Positions 1 through 9,616 of a stretch of DNA of 64,000 nucleotides are shown piece after piece; the first letter of the stretch is position 1, and every line of letters starts with the position of its first letter. Position numbers and translations under genes: made by a program. The notes beneath the pieces are model-generated. The model saw nothing but the letters and a program-made list of their open reading frames with translations, did not search any database and was not told the DNA's origin. The stretch is from the IMG/VR virus record IMGVR_UViG_3300006751_000008, positions 1 through 64,000 of that record; one strand, given 5' to 3'. Source of the stretch: a virus.

Positions 1-3000
1 TATCTTCCGGTAGCTACTCATGGGATCAAATATGTCGATCTTGGTCCAGCCCCCGGACGAACCAGCGGTGGCGGTACGATGGTGGATAATGGAGAGGTAT
101 CAGTAAAGGTAGGTGCGTTTTCTGTACGAACAACGGGCGGTATCTACTTCCAACCGAGCGCGTCAGTGCAAATCAAACTGATTCAGTCTTTCGATATTGA
201 AGACGTAGAAGAAGGTGCTACAGAACAAGAGTTCGACACTACCGCAGGCGGTGGTACGGACACAGCAGAAGAAGCCGTTGAGAAGACCACGGAAGAGGCT
301 ACACAGCACGAAGAAGAGCACCACCAAGGGGTCAAGACCACGGGACCGACAGACGCCCGTGTAGAGGTGCATTTTGAGGCTGGTGAGGGTATCCGAATCC
401 TGAACACAGAATACGGGGATCTCAATTACCTACGAAAGGTCGGAAAAAAGTTCGGCCTACGATGGTCGAAAAAACAAGGGTTCTGGTTCTGGCCTAAGTC
501 TAGGCGGTGGGACTCTGAGGACCACAGGGCAGAGAAAGTCCACGAGATAGCCTCTGAACTCACAGGACATGGTTTACCTGCCAAAGGTGTTCAGGTTCTT
601 GCTCACTCTAATGAGGACAAAGCAGAAGAGACCACCTTTACAGATGTCGTCGAAGAGGCTTTGGAAGAAGCTGTAGAAGAAGCTGTAGAAGAAGCTGTAG
701 AAGAAGCTGTAGAAGAACAAGAGTTCGACACTACAGCAGGCGGCGGCACGCTTACCGAAGTGGTCGAAGAGGCTACAGAGGAAACGCAAGAGAACATTGA
801 CGCTGGTTGGGAGCGTATGCCCAAAGCCCACCACGAACTTGTAAATGCCGTGATGGTCTTGATGGAGCAGGCGGCAGAGGTAGGCGTAGAACATGATGTG
901 TTGGAGACACTGATTGACAAGATCAACGCAGTCGTAAGCGCATACGCAGGAGAGAAAGACCCGGCTGCTGCTGTAAGTGCGTTACAGGCAGACCTTGTGT
1001 CTCTGTACCAAGCCATTGAGCAACATCATGCTGTAGAAGAACCCACAGAAGAGCTAGACACAGCAGAGGAAGAAGCTACCGATACAGGTGGCTCGACTCT
1101 TACAGAGGTTGTCGAAGAAGCTGTTGAGGAGAATCGTCCAGACATTACCGAATGGGATTGGTCTTCCGCTCCTCAAAAAGCACAAGAAGGAACCATCCGA
1201 GAAGCGTCCGAGATAGCCACAGCGGCAGGTGCTCCTATTATATCCATAAACGAAGACACCGACATGGACACTGTGAAGAAGATTCTATCTTCTGCTTTGG
1301 GATATAAAGAAGGGGACGACATAGGCCACTACGCCAGGGTGGTGCTGGAAAACAACCCCACAGGGGTTGTCATCCATATTGGAGACATCGGTTCTTTCTC
1401 AGGAGAGGCGCACACCAAGGTCGCGGCGAAGATCAATACCTTGAGGAACTGGTTGTTCCGCTACGCCAACAATGTTGGGCGCAAAGAAGAAAACAAGGAA
1501 GGAATCAAACCTATCCGGGTTCTGTATTCCACACCTAAAGCGATAGAGAACAGCCCTCTTCAATCTATGGCGGAGGCTATTAGGGCCAAAGAACTGGCTT
1601 CTGAGTTGAACAGACCTCTGAAAGATACGCTGACTTATCTAGGCCTCTATGTAGACGAATCCCAGGAAGAAGAGATTGATACCGAGGGTATGTCCGAAGA
1701 AGAGCTAGTGGCTCTTCGAGAAAAGATGGAGGAGGATCGAGCGAATGTCCGGGCGGCTATGGCAGAAGAGAAGACACGTATTGAAGAAGAGAAACGTCTT
1801 CGGAAGATAGAATCAGACGCTGCCGGTGAGGCGGCTCTTGAGCGTATAGCAAAGTCGAAAAAGCGAGAGACTCGTTTCGTGAAAGCATCCAGGGCTCTTG
1901 TTTCTGTGCGAGGCGAAGACGCTATCGACAATATGAGACGCGCTAACGGTGCCTGGACGGAGTGCATTGATCACGACAAATATATCACGGCGGCGACTCA
2001 ATCAGACGACGCAGAAGACGCTCCTGCAATCGCTATCTTTACGGCGCGGGAACTCAAGAAGAAGTATGGAGACAAGTACCAGTTCATTACAGAAAAGAAC
2101 GAAAACGGTCTTACGACTGTAATGGGCAGGTGGGTAGACGGGGACGACTTCGACAAGGAAGACTCGGAGCCTGAAGAGATCACAGAAAAAGAGAAGAAGA
2201 GCCGTAGGAGACACAAAGAAGTAGGAAAGCACGTCTACGGATCACGCTTAGATCAAGCGCGGAATATCACGGCGGAATCTCTCTTGGATATGTCTGAGGT
2301 AGAGCAGAAGAAGATAGTAACAAAGAAGAGCCTTGCTCCAAAGATGGACGCTACGGAGGCCCGTTTACAGGGGGAACGTCCCGATACATTCCTTATGAAA
2401 AAGTGGGTGTGGGGACTTGTAGGAAGCAAAGCACCCAATAGTTTAGAAGGGCGACAGAACTACATAGAGGGCATTGATCTTGTCACTAGGACGTTGGATA
2501 TCTGCCACACTCCAGAGGATGTCCTTGCGGCTGTCCAAGACCTTGCGTTCCTTCGCTCTGGTTACGAATACACCGACTCCGTTCAAGCAACGCACGGGTA
2601 CACGCCTGGAATACGTTCGCAGACTCCTGCCGGAATAAGCAGGTATCGCAGCGAGTCCTATAGTCACCACCAAGAAGAGCGTACCTATAAGACGGTCAGT
2701 AGTGAATACAGTACGCTGAAGACGGCTGCTGGAGAGATGAGCCGAAGCGATGTAAAGAGTAAGCTAGATAGTTTAGGGGATCGTTTCTATCGTGCCGTAG
2801 TACAGAGAAAGCGTTCCAAGAAGGATCTAAAAGACTTCGAGCAGATACGGTTGTGGGGCATCAGCGTAGTTGAAGCGGGCGTCCATGGCGGTCCTGGTGG
2901 GTTCATTGATACGACAACAGACCTTGACTGGGCTGACGCCAGAGCAGCTACAGGGTCAAACCTTCCAGAAGAAGAGATGTGGCGAGATCTTGGTGTTCGA

Positions 3001-4377
3001 GAAGAGGCTAGTCAGAAGGCCAAAGAGAAAGCCAAAGAGAACAAAACAGAGAAGCTCGCAAACCGATGGAGCAGAGAGGTTCCAGACGATGTTATGCGTA
3101 GCGGTAACGTCAAGAAGGTAGAGAAAGCCGACGCCAAAAAGATGGCGGAAGACTTCAACCTGACAAATGTACAGTTCGGTAAATACATTAGCGACTCTGA
3201 CGCAGAGCACCACTTGAAGAACTGTCATGGTGCTTTGTATGATTTGGCTGAGATGATGGACGCCAAGGATACGGACATCTCCATGAAGGGTCGTTTGGCT
3301 ATTGGTATCGGTGCTCGTGGGCGCGGACGCGCTGCCGCGCATTACGAACCTAGCCGGAAGATTATCAACCTGACAAAGTTTGCAGGTGGCGGAAGTCTCG
3401 CCCATGAATGGGGCCACTTCATGGACAACATTCTAGCAGAAGGCATGAACCTCAAAGGCGTGGATGCAAAGACTGCACCTAATGTAAGCGACTCAATGGC
3501 CAAGTATTTCGATACAGAGGTCATGATAAACAAATTCATGGCGAACAAGCCCGTGTCTGAGGTGGAGCGTATGCGTCCTGTTCTTGAGGCATTCCGCGAG
3601 GTGTGGGCAGCGATGCGCTACGATAGTGTAGAGACACGCAATAGATATATGTATGGCGAGGGTTATGTAGACGTGGAGGTAGGCGTTGGAGAGACCAAGT
3701 TTGCTACTCACTCTGACGCTATGGGTGACTATTGGTCACGACCTCACGAGATGTTTGCACGCGCTTTCGAGAGCTATATCTCGGACAAGCTGGAGGCCAA
3801 GGATCGAAGCAACTCGTACCTAGTCGCAGGAGTAAATACGGCCTACGCGGTAGCGGGGAAGATGGTCCAGCCCGATCCTGTGGCGATGGCAGCTTGGCGT
3901 ACCCGAGAAAGAGAGCACAACGCGAAGCACAAAGCAGCACAAGCAGAGCATTTCAAAGAAGAGTTCACGAGAGCCGAAGAGGTACTACAAGCTGCTTGGG
4001 ACGATTGGAATCAGGAATGCTCTATTCAAGCGCAGGCTATTCTCGCTACAGGGAAGCGGCGTTCAGAGAGTAAAGCAATGAGCGATGCTCGATACACGCC
4101 CGAGGCCCAGGCTAAGGGGAATGTTTGGCATACCCTCAACGCGCAGAAGAAAGCGATGCAGAAAGCAATGGATGAAGTAATGCCTCCTGTGCCTTTCCCG
4201 GAAGAGAGGCCCCAACCAGAAGCGGCGCAGCCTTATCCGATGGGAGAAGAGCGCAAGAAGATAAATGCCTCGTTCGACAAGTTGGTTGCTGTGTTGAAAG
4301 CAGCGGATGCGCTGTCCAAGGCTCTTCTACGAATACAACGTCTACAGACGTTCTCAGACTTGATCGGGGGTAAATAA
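1..4377 (+). CDS. Large polyvalent (LPD1-type) phage protein with HEWGH metallopeptidase motif, 5' partial
   Basis: The frame is open to the first base of the window, so the gene starts upstream; the first ATG inside is at 79 (1432 residues from there). Numbering from that ATG: a compact N-terminal domain (about 95-170), then Glu/Val/Ala-rich linkers with the phrase EQEFDTTAGGGT occurring twice, long charged helical stretches (about 560-620), and a C-terminal domain. That domain contains GARGRGRAAAHYEP, then AHEWGHFMD with H1109, E1110 and H1113 forming a HExxH zinc-peptidase signature, then YWSRPHEMFARAFESYI. This combination resembles the LPD1 domain of phage and conjugative-element polyvalent proteins. 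Such proteins are thought to be delivered into the host with the DNA and act early; that role here is inferred. It sits directly before the portal gene (1-nt TAATG overlap), consistent with a virion protein. Confidence 0.8.
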   Translation, partial: YLPVATHGIKYVDLGPAPGRTSGGGTMVDNGEVSVKVGAFSVRTTGGIYFQPSASVQIKLIQSFDIEDVEEGATEQEFDTTAGGGTDTAEEAVEKTTEEATQHEEEHHQGVKTTGPTDARVEVHFEAGEGIRILNTEYGDLNYLRKVGKKFGLRWSKKQGFWFWPKSRRWDSEDHRAEKVHEIASELTGHGLPAKGVQVLAHSNEDKAEETTFTDVVEEALEEAVEEAVEEAVEEAVEEQEFDTTAGGGTLTEVVEEATEETQENIDAGWERMPKAHHELVNAVMVLMEQAAEVGVEHDVLETLIDKINAVVSAYAGEKDPAAAVSALQADLVSLYQAIEQHHAVEEPTEELDTAEEEATDTGGSTLTEVVEEAVEENRPDITEWDWSSAPQKAQEGTIREASEIATAAGAPIISINEDTDMDTVKKILSSALGYKEGDDIGHYARVVLENNPTGVVIHIGDIGSFSGEAHTKVAAKINTLRNWLFRYANNVGRKEENKEGIKPIRVLYSTPKAIENSPLQSMAEAIRAKELASELNRPLKDTLTYLGLYVDESQEEEIDTEGMSEEELVALREKMEEDRANVRAAMAEEKTRIEEEKRLRKIESDAAGEAALERIAKSKKRETRFVKASRALVSVRGEDAIDNMRRANGAWTECIDHDKYITAATQSDDAEDAPAIAIFTARELKKKYGDKYQFITEKNENGLTTVMGRWVDGDDFDKEDSEPEEITEKEKKSRRRHKEVGKHVYGSRLDQARNITAESLLDMSEVEQKKIVTKKSLAPKMDATEARLQGERPDTFLMKKWVWGLVGSKAPNSLEGRQNYIEGIDLVTRTLDICHTPEDVLAAVQDLAFLRSGYEYTDSVQATHGYTPGIRSQTPAGISRYRSESYSHHQEERTYKTVSSEYSTLKTAAGEMSRSDVKSKLDSLGDRFYRAVVQRKRSKKDLKDFEQIRLWGISVVEAGVHGGPGGFIDTTTDLDWADARAATGSNLPEEEMWRDLGVREEASQKAKEKAKENKTEKLANRWSREVPDDVMRSGNVKKVEKADAKKMAEDFNLTNVQFGKYISDSDAEHHLKNCHGALYDLAEMMDAKDTDISMKGRLAIGIGARGRGRAAAHYEPSRKIINLTKFAGGGSLAHEWGHFMDNILAEGMNLKGVDAKTAPNVSDSMAKYFDTEVMINKFMANKPVSEVERMRPVLEAFREVWAAMRYDSVETRNRYMYGEGYVDVEVGVGETKFATHSDAMGDYWSRPHEMFARAFESYISDKLEAKDRSNSYLVAGVNTAYAVAGKMVQPDPVAMAAWRTREREHNAKHKAAQAEHFKEEFTRAEEVLQAAWDDWNQECSIQAQAILATGKRRSESKAMSDARYTPEAQAKGNVWHTLNAQKKAMQKAMDEVMPPVPFPEERPQPEAAQPYPMGEERKKINASFDKLVAVLKAADALSKALLRIQRLQTFSDLIGGK
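664..717 (+). repeat. 12-bp tandem repeat, about 4.5 copies
   Basis: The in-frame unit GAAGCTGTAGAA is repeated four times without change, followed by a further GAA. It encodes EAVE repeats in an acidic linker of the polyvalent protein. The copy number is a likely site of slippage variation. Confidence 0.9.
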
Positions 4378-6020
4378 TGGCTTGGTATGATTTCATTCTT
4401 GGAAAGAAAACGGGCGCGTTAGAAGTTATCGAGAAGGGTAACTATAACGGAGCAAAGGCCTCGGAAGGGCCTGCTCCTCTTCCCAAGTCTTGGGAGATAG
4501 ACGCGGGCGACTATGCTTTCTCTGAGATGCAAGCCGCTCTTGGGATTGATACGCAAGAGGGAGCAAACGGGCTCGATTTCAAGACACTCCGAACGATGTC
4601 TCGTATCCCTCTGATTAGCGCGATCATCAACACTCGAATCAATCAGGTCGCGGAGTTTTGCATACCGCAACAGACGCCCTATTCTTTGGGATATCGTATT
4701 GTCTTACGTGATCAGAAGGACGACCCAAGCCCTGCCGATGTCAAACGCATTGAAGAAATGACCCGTTGGGTTTCTACCTGTGGAGACACACGTCTTGGGT
4801 ACGATAACCGCTTTGAGACTTTTATTCGTAAGGTTCTCCGTGACAGTCTTGTTTTTGATCAGGCTTGTTTCGAGGTGGTCAAGACGCGAGGGGGGAAGAT
4901 TGCCGGGTTGCTTGCTGTGGATGCTAGTACCATTCGACGAGCTAAGTTGTCAGAAAAGGAAATAAAGTCCGGTCGGTACGATCCTGCGAAGACCGGGTAT
5001 GTGCAGGTACTAAGCCAGAAGAAGGTCGCTGAGTTCGATAGTGACGAGTTGGTTTTCGGTGTACGGCGTCCACGGACGTGGATCAAAAGCAACGGCTACG
5101 GATATCCAGAGCTTGAAGAGCTTATCCGAGTTGTGACGAACCTGCTCAACGCAGAGAACTTCAACGCGAACAACTTTACTCACGGTATGCACGTCAGTGG
5201 TATCTTGGCTGTCAAGTCTAAGATGAACCCCCAGCTATTCCGTAGCTTCCGGCGTGAGTTCTACGCGATGCTTTCGGGCGCAGCAAATGCACACAGAACA
5301 CCTATCATCCAGCTAGACCCGGAAAACAAGGAAGAGCTACAGCAGGTGAACATGAGCCAATCCAACAAGGATATGGAGTTCACTTCGTGGTTGAGTTTCT
5401 TGTTACGTCAAGCATGTATGGTGTACGGAATGGACGCGGCAGAGCTTGGTTACCAGTACGGTAACGAAAATCAGACCAGTTCCATGAACTCAGGCGGTCC
5501 CGGAGACCAACTGACGTATTCGCGAGAGCGTGGTCTACGCCCGATGCTTCGGTCAGTCCAATCGTGGATAAACAGCGGAGTCATCTGGAAGATTGATCCT
5601 GAACTCATGATCGAGTTCGTAGGTTTCGATTCGATGTCCGAGAGCCAGAAAGTAGACCTGGATATAAAGGCTTGCCAGAACTTCCGAACGATCAACGAGA
5701 CCCGCGCCATGTACGACTTGGAGCCGTTGGAGTCTGCTGTTGGTGATATGATCATGAACGCCAGCTACATGAATACAGCTTCCATGATGGACGCGCAGGA
5801 AGGTGGCGACGAAGAAGGTGCAGGCTTTGAAGGTGGCGAAGGTGGCGACGAAGAAGGTGCAGGCTTTGAAGGTGGCGACGATGAAGGCGCGGACTTTGGA
5901 GGCGACGACGACTTCGACGTAGACAAACTATTGTCTGGGATAGGCGGAGAGACCGAGAAGGTCCAGAAGAGCCTGAAACGCAAGCCGAAGATAACATCGG
6001 TCACTGTGGAGGTAGAATGA
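4377..6020 (+). CDS. Portal protein
   Basis: This 547-residue protein has the layout of a phage portal: a long N-terminal wing, a central region with NFTHGMHVSGIL, and the stretch QTSSMNSGGPGDQLTYSRERGLRPML near residues 365-390 that is characteristic of phage portal proteins. Portals form the dodecameric ring at one capsid vertex through which DNA is packaged and the tail attaches. The C-terminus (about 463-515) holds repeated acidic GGDEEGAGFEGG units, an unusual flexible tail. The start overlaps the preceding stop by 1 nt. Position ahead of MuF, protease and capsid genes fits the usual head-gene order. Confidence 0.85.
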   Translation: MAWYDFILGKKTGALEVIEKGNYNGAKASEGPAPLPKSWEIDAGDYAFSEMQAALGIDTQEGANGLDFKTLRTMSRIPLISAIINTRINQVAEFCIPQQTPYSLGYRIVLRDQKDDPSPADVKRIEEMTRWVSTCGDTRLGYDNRFETFIRKVLRDSLVFDQACFEVVKTRGGKIAGLLAVDASTIRRAKLSEKEIKSGRYDPAKTGYVQVLSQKKVAEFDSDELVFGVRRPRTWIKSNGYGYPELEELIRVVTNLLNAENFNANNFTHGMHVSGILAVKSKMNPQLFRSFRREFYAMLSGAANAHRTPIIQLDPENKEELQQVNMSQSNKDMEFTSWLSFLLRQACMVYGMDAAELGYQYGNENQTSSMNSGGPGDQLTYSRERGLRPMLRSVQSWINSGVIWKIDPELMIEFVGFDSMSESQKVDLDIKACQNFRTINETRAMYDLEPLESAVGDMIMNASYMNTASMMDAQEGGDEEGAGFEGGEGGDEEGAGFEGGDDEGADFGGDDDFDVDKLLSGIGGETEKVQKSLKRKPKITSVTVEVE

Positions 6021-9000
6021 TGAGTAACCTTTTCTCAGATATAGTGAAGGGCGGCAAAGAAGGCGGGACATACACAAGCCGCAAGCGTGTCCTGAAGAAA
6101 GACCCAAAGACAGGTCGGATGTCCTGGGGTTGGGGGGATTACAAGTACACAGAGAAGAAGAAGAAGAAGAAGCAAAGCACCGCAAGTGATGGCGAGAAGT
6201 CTACGAAGAAGAAGACGAAGACCGTATCTGAAGGAGCTTCGGTAGATGAAGGCAAGACCTCTTTAGAGCTTGTACGTGAAGCGATGAAGGCTGCGGGACT
6301 GCATGAGCATGTCATACGCGCAAAGGTAAAGCACGAAGGCCAAACATTGGCAGATGTCGCTGCGGAAGCCAAAGAAGCGCGAAAGAAGATAGAAGACGAA
6401 AAAGCAGACAGAAGAGCAAAGCGGGAAGAGGCGCAGAAGAAGAAGCGAGAAGAACGGGCGAAAGAGTCTGTAGTAGATGCAGTAGAGGAAGATACAGCGG
6501 TAGAGGCTCTAAAGGATCAGGAAGAGGTTGTAGAGACCGTAGATACAACCGTGGACCCCGTAGAGATGGCGCAGAGAGGACTGGTCCGGTTGGTTCGTAA
6601 GAACAAAGACGGGATCGAAGTGGCTAAGTGGGTGACGGGACAGACATACCAATTCCACAAAGAGAACAAAACGGAGTTTTGGGACACGACCGATGCTCCT
6701 GTTTCTGAAGCCGGAAGTAAGGCGCGTCGAGAGGCAGGAGAGAAGCTAAGAAAAGAACAGACAGAAGAAGAGAGTAAGGTTCTCGCTGCCGAAGAGTTCG
6801 ATATGGGTAACCTTGTTGAGCTAGAGGCTTTCAAGGTTTCGGAGAACAGACCTCCGAACTTCCTCGGACTTATTGCACAGGCGGGTGTAGAGGGAGATCC
6901 TCTCAGTCTTGAGCAGTACCGAAAAGGCCCGTTTACCAACTACCGAATAGACGCGACGGCTCTGCGTAATACAACCCTTCCTTCTGGAGAGTACAACATA
7001 AAAGACCTGACGCCTCTACAGCTACTCCTACACACAGGAATGCTGAACAGGCCCCCTGAAGGTCCACTAAATAACTTCCAGGAAGAGTTTTTCTTCACAC
7101 TTGTAGGCAGGAAACAGAGGTACTCTCAGCTTTCTCCAGCGATGAAGAACATCTACGCGCCTATTGCTAGGAACCTAGCCGGTTGGTGGACGAACCTCAC
7201 AGATACCGAGAGACAGGCGTTTTGGGACACCTTTGTGGACGAGGATTGGCAGACTACTGTCGGTAAGGTCGCAGACAAACGGCACGAGAACGCTGATATG
7301 CCTCTTCCAGAGGGTATGAACAAGTTCAAGGAGAAGGGATATAACTTCCATGAATACCAACGAAAAGCTGTAAACTTTGGCGACACAGCCGGACGTGCGA
7401 TTTGGGCTATGGAGATGGGACTAGGAAAGACTCTCGCCGCTATCGGGCTCTTCCACCAACTCCGCCAACGTGGGGAGGCAGACCGTATGTTTGTTACCGC
7501 ACCTCTTTCGGCACATGGTTCGTGGGAGGAGCACTTTCGAGACTTTTCCGACTTGGGGGACGACGCCGATAAAAAGACAGGCAGGTTGAAGAAGGGGAAA
7601 ACAATCATCCTAACAGGAGCTTCCAAGAAGCAACGCCTAGCTGCTTACGAGGCTTGGGATAAAGGGGAGACCAAGGCCCTGGTTGTCTCTCCAGATACAG
7701 TCGCAAAAAGGTGGGTAGAGACTCCTGGGGGTCTAGCCCTCAATCCTGAAAAAGACCAGCACGATATACCGGGTAGGTGGGAAGAAGAAGAAGGGAAGAA
7801 AAGACCGAAGAGTCCTGAGGCCCAAACCGTAGAAGCGGAACGGAAACAGGCCCTGAAGGATTATCCCGATGGTACGTCTATCCGTATCACAGACTCCAGC
7901 GGCAAGCCGCGTCGGTACTTCAAGAAGCAGGGCGGGCAGTGGTACGCAGGGGACGCTTTCAAATACAAAGAAAACTCCTACAGGACAGTAACAATACAGG
8001 AAACTGAAGCTACCTATGCTCTTATAGAAGGACACGAGACAGACACAGAACAAGGTGTCATGGACGAGATGGAGAATCAGGTTCTTGCTTATCTCCGGGA
8101 CTACAAAAACTCTCGTAATACTCGTGGCTTGAAAGAGCCTTCCATGGAAGTCATTCCTCCCGATTCTGATTATCAGATCATCAAGAACATGATGGAGAAG
8201 CACGGGGAGACTACTCTCCGAAACGCGGACGAGCTACACAAGTTCAAAGACCCGAAGAGTGCTCGTGGTTCTGGTTTCGTAGATGCCATATGCAGACCTC
8301 CCGGACGAGTGGTCGGTATGACAGGGACGCCCAAACCTAACGGGGCAGAAGACTTCTACCATATCGTAAATGCAATCGCTCCAGGCACACTTGGGGACAC
8401 AGTAAACGATTTTGCTGACCGATACTGCTACACAGACGGCAAAGACAAGAAGATCCTCGGTTTCCGCCCGGAAGAGTTGGGCACTATGTACCGAGATTCT
8501 GGTTCTGCTTTCTTCGCACGAACTACGGCTGACCCGGATGTAGAGATCAATCTTCCAGAGCGTGTCGATCTATCTCCCCGTATCCCAATGGATGATGTGC
8601 AGGAGCAGATCTCCACACGCCTTGTCGAGTGGATGAAGATCCGAAACAAGATAGCTAAACTGAACGCCATGGCTCGGGGGAGCGGGGAGCGCGCAGAAGC
8701 GGCAGGAATGGAGGCAGAAGCCCTCCAAGATATGCTTGATAAAGCCCGTTCTGACGACAACGAAGATGCAATCGACAGGACAGCAGCGAGGGCTGCTCCA
8801 TGGGATCACCAAGTGGCTATGATGAGGTGGCAACAGCTTGCTGTAGATCCTAGCCTCCTGGATACACAAGAAGGGTATTCCCGAAGGTTTTCCGACGACT
8901 ATCCTGGGTACTTGAGCCCGAAACTCGATAACGTGACAGACGCCTGTATGACGCACCTTACGCAGAACCCGGATAAAGGGGCTGTGATTTTCTGCGAATA

Positions 9001-9616
9001 CAACGGTGGGGTACGAGGAGCAAAGCAGGCACTCATTCAGAAGGGCCTGAAAGAGTCCGATATCGGTGTCTACACAGGAGCTACTTCGGCAACGAAAAGA
9101 AGACAGCTACAAGCGGACCTAAACGAAGGAAGAATCAAGGTTCTTGTTGGTAACACAGCAGCACTTGAGACCGGGGCAAACCTTCAGAAAAGAGCGAACT
9201 GGGTGGGTATGCTAAACACTCCTTGGGATCCTGCGCGTCTTACGCAGTCCATTGCGCGTGTTATGCGACAAGGACAGACAAGCAAGGTTATCGTCTACCG
9301 TCCTACTGGGTCGCACGTCGAAGAGCAGATCGAGAGGACAGTATCCAGGAAGATTCTGCAAGCGGCACAGGCCACAGGCAGGACAATGGAGGCGGACGAC
9401 GCTATTGCGGGCTCTATGCGTAAACCAGGGAAAACCGGAACCTCTGCCGCCATTATCGCGGAGATTCTCGGAGTAGACCCTAGCGTATTCATGAAAGCCG
9501 ACGAGAAGCCTCTCACTCTTGAAGAGATGGAAGAGAAGCAGCGTGAAGATGCCGATAGAGCACGCGAACGAGCAGCTAAGAAAGCGGCCAAAGAAAACGC
9601 AGAAGGAGAAAAGTAA
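6017..9616 (+). CDS. SNF2-like SF2 helicase/ATPase located in the head module
   Basis: 1199 residues. The N-terminal 270 residues are Lys/Glu-rich and start with a GG-T-x-x-RK...W type motif. The helicase core follows: Walker A MEMGLGKT (K471), motif II DELH (D738, in place of DEAH), motif III GMTGTPKPN, and a C-terminal helicase domain (about 985-1120) ending with RLTQSIARVMRQGQ. K471 to D738 is 267 residues, much longer than usual, because of an insert of about 150 residues containing PDGTSIRITDSSGK and GGQWYAGDAF. It overlaps the portal stop; an alternative ATG lies one codon downstream. SNF2-type proteins use ATP to translocate on dsDNA. Location between portal and MuF suggests the protein may be packaged and injected, which is an inference. 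Confidence 0.8.
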   Translation: MMSNLFSDIVKGGKEGGTYTSRKRVLKKDPKTGRMSWGWGDYKYTEKKKKKKQSTASDGEKSTKKKTKTVSEGASVDEGKTSLELVREAMKAAGLHEHVIRAKVKHEGQTLADVAAEAKEARKKIEDEKADRRAKREEAQKKKREERAKESVVDAVEEDTAVEALKDQEEVVETVDTTVDPVEMAQRGLVRLVRKNKDGIEVAKWVTGQTYQFHKENKTEFWDTTDAPVSEAGSKARREAGEKLRKEQTEEESKVLAAEEFDMGNLVELEAFKVSENRPPNFLGLIAQAGVEGDPLSLEQYRKGPFTNYRIDATALRNTTLPSGEYNIKDLTPLQLLLHTGMLNRPPEGPLNNFQEEFFFTLVGRKQRYSQLSPAMKNIYAPIARNLAGWWTNLTDTERQAFWDTFVDEDWQTTVGKVADKRHENADMPLPEGMNKFKEKGYNFHEYQRKAVNFGDTAGRAIWAMEMGLGKTLAAIGLFHQLRQRGEADRMFVTAPLSAHGSWEEHFRDFSDLGDDADKKTGRLKKGKTIILTGASKKQRLAAYEAWDKGETKALVVSPDTVAKRWVETPGGLALNPEKDQHDIPGRWEEEEGKKRPKSPEAQTVEAERKQALKDYPDGTSIRITDSSGKPRRYFKKQGGQWYAGDAFKYKENSYRTVTIQETEATYALIEGHETDTEQGVMDEMENQVLAYLRDYKNSRNTRGLKEPSMEVIPPDSDYQIIKNMMEKHGETTLRNADELHKFKDPKSARGSGFVDAICRPPGRVVGMTGTPKPNGAEDFYHIVNAIAPGTLGDTVNDFADRYCYTDGKDKKILGFRPEELGTMYRDSGSAFFARTTADPDVEINLPERVDLSPRIPMDDVQEQISTRLVEWMKIRNKIAKLNAMARGSGERAEAAGMEAEALQDMLDKARSDDNEDAIDRTAARAAPWDHQVAMMRWQQLAVDPSLLDTQEGYSRRFSDDYPGYLSPKLDNVTDACMTHLTQNPDKGAVIFCEYNGGVRGAKQALIQKGLKESDIGVYTGATSATKRRQLQADLNEGRIKVLVGNTAALETGANLQKRANWVGMLNTPWDPARLTQSIARVMRQGQTSKVIVYRPTGSHVEEQIERTVSRKILQAAQATGRTMEADDAIAGSMRKPGKTGTSAAIIAEILGVDPSVFMKADEKPLTLEEMEEKQREDADRARERAAKKAAKENAEGEK

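Noticed and set aside
5752-6004. Pro/Ser-rich minus-strand frames opposite the acidic portal tail
   Set aside because: They are shadows of the GGDEEGAGFEGG repeat and have no ribosome site.
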